Origin: Fodinicurvata sp. EGI_FJ10296
GTDB taxonomy: Bacteria; Pseudomonadota; Alphaproteobacteria; DSM-16000; Inquilinaceae
Direction of reading: 5' to 3'
DNA: 64,000 nt
NCBI RefSeq assembly: GCF_040712075.1
Contig: NZ_JBFCVL010000002.1
Span: 310,001-374,000 of the forward strand
How positions within the stretch are numbered: position 1 is the first letter of the stretch; each line of letters begins with the position of its first letter. The notes below the pieces were generated by a model. It was not told the DNA's origin. It saw only the letters and a list, made by a program, of their open reading frames with translations, and made no database searches. This document shows positions 60,861-64,000 of the stretch, in pieces. The position numbers and the translations under genes are program-made.

Positions 60861-61991
60861 CTATCGCCGCAGAAGGAACTCGCGCCCGACCTTAACCCGG
60901 GGCTGGCCGTCATAGTCGACGATGTCGGCTGTGGCATAGGTTTCGGACCATTTTTCCGGCAGATAGCTGCCCGTCCCGATGATATTCACCGGCGCTTTTG
61001 CCAGTGCCATAATCCGGCACTTCACGGGCGAAAAGCCCGAACTGGCCACGATACCGACCTTGCTGAAGCCGGCTTTGTCGAGCTGTTCGCGAAGATGGTG
61101 GATCGCCGCCGCCGAAACGCCGGTGCCGATCAGATAGCGAAGCTCCGACTCGTCGCGATATCCGCGGATCGCCGCCGGAACATAACGTTCGAGAACGGCA
61201 TAGGACGATGGGGGGTCCAGGCCTTCCAGATAACGTCCGCCCGAGGTATCGATGCGAACGGCCAGACGGCCGTCTGCCGCCAGGCCCGAAAACCGTTCAC
61301 AAACGGCGAGGCTGTCGGAAACCTCCTTACCGAAATAATCGACAAGAACGGTCAGTTTGGCATCGGGATGGACCTCGTGAAACATCTCGGCCGCACGGAC
61401 GGTCGAACCGGCATAGCCGATCAGGGCATGGGGCATGGTTCCGAAGCCGCGCTCCTGCCCGAAATAATGGGCGGTGGCGTTCGTCGCATTCCCGATAAAG
61501 CCGACGGCACCGTGTTTGCGCTTGGCACGATCAGAGCCGACCGACGCAGCATAAGCCATCATGTCCGCCATTTCGGTTCCGGCGCAATGGCGCGCATCCA
61601 TCGCCAGAAAGGAAACGTTGGGCAGATCAGCGGCCATCGAATAGGCGTTGTAAGCCGCCACACAGGCGGGCCCGAGTTTCTGTAGAAGGATGGTTTCCAG
61701 ATCGACCAGCGCGACCAGCGATCCGGTGATATAAGCGATCGGCTCACCGGCGCCGACCCATTTGCCCTCCGGATAGCGCAGGTCGATATTCACCGCCGTG
61801 CCGCGCGCTGCCATGACCGCTTCCAGCCAATCGAACGCGAGCCTGGGGGCCGAGATGCAGGGCCGTCTCAGAAACAGCGCATAGGTAACAGTCGCGTCAC
61901 CCCATTTTGCCACTGTCTCTTTGGTTCGATTGAAATATGCATCCGTCCATGCGCCGATTTCTTCGATCGGAGGATAGGCTGACTTCGTCAT
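60861..61991 (-). CDS. Nicotinate phosphoribosyltransferase family protein
   Basis: A 376-residue type II phosphoribosyltransferase fold enzyme. FLAMDARHCAGTEMADMMAYAASVGSDRAKRKHGAVGFIG and TMPHALIGYAGSTVRAAEMF match the nicotinate phosphoribosyltransferase group, with the conserved LDPPSSYAV, GTGVS and NIIGTGSYLP loops. It should make nicotinate mononucleotide for NAD synthesis, consistent with nadE next to it (about 120 bp away). It is shorter than the classic PncB. Confidence 0.87.
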   Translation of the reverse strand: MTKSAYPPIEEIGAWTDAYFNRTKETVAKWGDATVTYALFLRRPCISAPRLAFDWLEAVMAARGTAVNIDLRYPEGKWVGAGEPIAYITGSLVALVDLETILLQKLGPACVAAYNAYSMAADLPNVSFLAMDARHCAGTEMADMMAYAASVGSDRAKRKHGAVGFIGNATNATAHYFGQERGFGTMPHALIGYAGSTVRAAEMFHEVHPDAKLTVLVDYFGKEVSDSLAVCERFSGLAADGRLAVRIDTSGGRYLEGLDPPSSYAVLERYVPAAIRGYRDESELRYLIGTGVSAAAIHHLREQLDKAGFSKVGIVASSGFSPVKCRIMALAKAPVNIIGTGSYLPEKWSETYATADIVDYDGQPRVKVGREFLLRR

Positions 61992-62064
61992 ACAAGAAGC
62001 TCTCGGCGACGTGGAGCGGCCGCCCGACCGGCGGCCGCCATGAAGCTGGAAATCGCCAGCGTGT

Positions 62065-63477
62065 TTACTCCGCGGCGGCGATGCGTCGCGCCCGATCCTT
62101 CTCCGCGCGCTCCTCTTTCAGTTTCTCGGCGATCAGAAACGCCAGTTCAAGCGCCTGATTGGCATTCAATCGCGGGTCGCAAGCCGTATGATAACGCTCG
62201 GACAATGCGTCGTCGGTGACTTCGTGGGCACCGCCTGTGCACTCGGTCACATCCTGCCCGGTCATCTCGAAATGCACACCGCCGGGATGAATTCCTTCAC
62301 CGTGGCAGACACCGAAAAAGGCGCGCACTTCTTCCAGAATGGCATCGAACCGGCGGGTCTTGTAGCCCGACGTCGACTTGACGGTATTGCCATGCATCGG
62401 GTCGGATGCCCAGACGACCGTGCGTCCCTCCTTCTTGACCCGTCGTGCGAGCGGCGCGAAGCCCTTGTCGAGATTTTCCGCGCCCATGCGGACGATCAGC
62501 GTAAGCCGTCCGGCCTCATCCTCGGGGTTCAGCAGATCGATCAGACGCATCAGTTCGTCCGGATCGAGGCTGGGTCCGCATTTGATGCCGATCGGATTGC
62601 GCACGCCGCGCAGGAACTCGACATGCGCATGATCGACCTGACGGGTACGGTCGCCGATCCACAGCAGATGGCTCGACACGTCGTACCATTCGCCGGTCGT
62701 GCTATCGATGCGGGTCAGCGCTTCTTCGTATGGCAACAACAGGGCTTCGTGAGACGTGAAAAATGCCGCCTCGCGAATGGCCGGCGTCGTTTCCGCCGTC
62801 ACCCCGCAAGCCGCCATGAACTGCAGGGCTTCGTCGATACGTGACGCGAATTCCTCGTAGCGCTGAACCTCTGGCCCCCGGCCGACAAAGCCCAGGATCC
62901 ACTGGTGAACCTGATGCAGATCCGCGTAACCACCCTGTGCGAAGGCACGCAACAGGTTCAGCGTCGATGCCGACTGGTTGTACGCATTGAGCATGCGGTT
63001 CGGGTCGGGAATACGGGATTCTTCGTTGAAGTCGAAGCCGTTAATGATATCGCCGCGATAGCTGGGCAATTCCACGCCGCCGACTGTCTCCATGTCGGCC
63101 GACCGCGGCTTGGCGAACTGACCGGCCATGCGGCCGACCTTGACCACTGGCACGGCGCTGCCGAATGTCATGACCACGGCCATCTGCAGCAGGACGCGGA
63201 AGGTGTCGCGAATCTTGTCCGGGTGGAATTCCTGGAAACTTTCGGCGCAATCACCACCCTGAAGCAGGAAAGCTTCACCCCGGGCGACCTTGGCCAACTG
63301 CGACTTCAGCTCCCGCGCTTCACCGGCAAAAACCAATGGAGGAAATCGCGAAAGCTGCGCCCCGACCTGCGCCAGATGGTCGGCATCGGGATAGGCCGGC
63401 ATCTGTTTCGCCGGAAGGGCCCGCCAGGATTGCGGCGTCCAGTTCCCAGTCGGGCGGTTTCCCGTCAGCGTCGGCAT
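62065..63477 (-). CDS. aroG: 3-deoxy-7-phosphoheptulonate synthase, class II (DAHP synthase)
   Basis: The first shikimate-pathway enzyme, joining PEP and erythrose 4-phosphate. The 470 residues match the class II (plant/Mycobacterium-like) type: [15 protein letters not shown] has the metal cysteine, [13 protein letters not shown] the PEP-site arginine, [11 protein letters not shown] and [20 protein letters not shown] the other active-site strands, and [15 protein letters not shown] the metal glutamate. It stands alone, with a 12-bp palindrome about 90 bp upstream. Confidence 0.96.
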   Translation of the reverse strand: MPTLTGNRPTGNWTPQSWRALPAKQMPAYPDADHLAQVGAQLSRFPPLVFAGEARELKSQLAKVARGEAFLLQGGDCAESFQEFHPDKIRDTFRVLLQMAVVMTFGSAVPVVKVGRMAGQFAKPRSADMETVGGVELPSYRGDIINGFDFNEESRIPDPNRMLNAYNQSASTLNLLRAFAQGGYADLHQVHQWILGFVGRGPEVQRYEEFASRIDEALQFMAACGVTAETTPAIREAAFFTSHEALLLPYEEALTRIDSTTGEWYDVSSHLLWIGDRTRQVDHAHVEFLRGVRNPIGIKCGPSLDPDELMRLIDLLNPEDEAGRLTLIVRMGAENLDKGFAPLARRVKKEGRTVVWASDPMHGNTVKSTSGYKTRRFDAILEEVRAFFGVCHGEGIHPGGVHFEMTGQDVTECTGGAHEVTDDALSERYHTACDPRLNANQALELAFLIAEKLKEERAEKDRARRIAAAE

Positions 63478-63567
63478 TTCAGCTCTCCTAGCTCGGTCTT
63501 CGGCCGTTCGCGTCGCGATTCCCCGGCAATCACCCGATCAGCGATTCCTCCGCGGCCCCATGACGAT

Positions 63568-63579
63568 CGGATATATCCG
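63568..63579. promoter_or_regulatory. 12-bp perfect palindrome upstream of the DAHP synthase gene
   Basis: CGGATATATCCG is fully self-complementary, about 90 bp before the start of the gene. A second short inverted repeat, CCGTT-TTCCG-AACGG, follows near 63620. Either could be an operator. Confidence 0.35.
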
Positions 63580-63679
63580 CTTTCAGGCTATACGATGTTT
63601 GCCGCCACAATTCCACCCGTTTTCCGAACGGTTTGCGTACCTTTAGGCAGTTCCACCGGTCCCTCGATCGACCGCGCTC

Positions 63680-64000
63680 TCAATCGGTTACAGGGCTGCG
63701 CATGGTGACGAATTCCTCGGCCGCCGTCGGATGAACGGGAATCGTGCTGTCGAAGTCGGCTTTCGTCGCACCGGCGCTCATCGCCACCCCCAGGGCCTGG
63801 ATGATCTCAGGCGCGTCGGGCCCGATCATGTGGCAGCCCAGTACGCGGTCACTCGCCCGGTCTACGATCAGCTTCATCATGATCTTGTCCTGGCGTCCCG
63901 ACAGCGTGTGCCGCATCGGCCGGAAACGCGTGCGATAGATACCGACGTCGAACTGCAGGCGGGCCTCTTCCTCGGTCAGACCGACGGTCCCGATCGGCGG
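63680..64000 (-). CDS. gor: Glutathione-disulfide reductase-like, C-terminal part (partial)
   Basis: The frame is open to the window edge and ends at 63680, so the 5' part is outside. The visible 106 residues include [14 protein letters not shown] (the start of the dimerisation domain), [26 protein letters not shown] and the catalytic [11 protein letters not shown] with the His/Glu pair at the partner subunit's active site. This pattern fits glutathione reductase better than lipoamide dehydrogenase. NADPH-dependent reduction of glutathione disulfide is the expected activity. Confidence 0.85.
   Translation of the reverse strand, partial: PPIGTVGLTEEEARLQFDVGIYRTRFRPMRHTLSGRQDKIMMKLIVDRASDRVLGCHMIGPDAPEIIQALGVAMSAGATKADFDSTIPVHPTAAEEFVTMRSPVTD

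Overview
The window looks like the chromosome of an alphaproteobacterium, probably from or near the Rhodospirillales. The DNA is GC-rich (roughly 60-65% by eye) and dense with short ATGA/GTGA gene overlaps. Family-level markers that fit are a class II DAHP synthase, an Usg-family protein, DUF1284, a DUF1127 protein, a CIRCE-controlled groESL operon, a SAM-II riboswitch in front of metNIQ, and a BcsN/TPR-type cellulose operon. I saw no rRNA, tRNA, CRISPR array, transposase or prophage gene. Gene calls come from reading translations and motifs; no database search was possible.

Layout. 1-1.4 kb: start of a membrane-anchored coiled-coil protein of M23 peptidase type (cut by the window edge), a hairpin-rich block with no gene, and msrB. 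1.6-9.1 kb: a DHDPS/NAL-family aldolase, a MocR-type regulator divergent from an FMN-binding oxidase-like gene, two large inverted-repeat elements, an SLC13/TrkA-C permease, a GNAT, a periplasmic propeller-like protein and a MarR regulator. 9.2-12.9 kb: SDR, MFS transporter, DUF1127 protein, LacI regulator. 13.2-17.6 kb: a CoA-ester catabolic operon (acyl-CoA dehydrogenase, MmgE/PrpD, HutC-type GntR, MaoC-like hydratase). 17.6-19.9 kb: an interspersed repeat, a small exported protein, a histidine phosphatase and about 870 bp of hairpin-dense DNA without a gene. 19.8-22.5 kb: SAM-II riboswitch plus the methionine importer metN-metI-metQ. 23.5-32.9 kb: cellulose operon bcsA-bcsB-bcsZ-TPR-bcsN. 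33.3-37.3 kb: glutamine-amidotransferase-like peptidase, amidoligase, VTT membrane protein, DUF1284 protein and bioY. 37.6-40.6 kb: a DctP-Q-M TRAP transporter.

40.7-54.1 kb is the largest coherent unit: a likely aerobic 2-aminobenzoyl-CoA (anthranilate) degradation locus. It combines a benzoate/2-aminobenzoate-CoA ligase, a two-domain flavin monooxygenase/OYE-type reductase, a dehydrogenase, a hydratase, an SDR, a thioesterase, a RidA protein, a complete Liv-type ABC importer and a MarR regulator. Two promoters in it share a similar operator-like sequence, and a terminator-ended small RNA with an anti-Shine-Dalgarno loop lies just beyond its 3' end.

54.2-64 kb is mostly housekeeping: upp, a hypothetical gene with an in-frame 15-bp tandem repeat, two further copies of the interspersed repeat, usg, groES-groEL, NAD synthetase, nicotinate phosphoribosyltransferase, class II DAHP synthase and the 3' part of a glutathione-reductase-like gene.

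The least explained items are the twin inverted-repeat elements at 4.7-4.87 kb, the about 125-bp interspersed repeat (17.6 and 56 kb), the hairpin island at 19.1-19.45 kb, the structured block at 0.77-0.95 kb, the candidate sRNAs at 12.9-13.0 and 40.66-40.74 kb, and the amidoligase/amidotransferase pair beside the cellulose operon.
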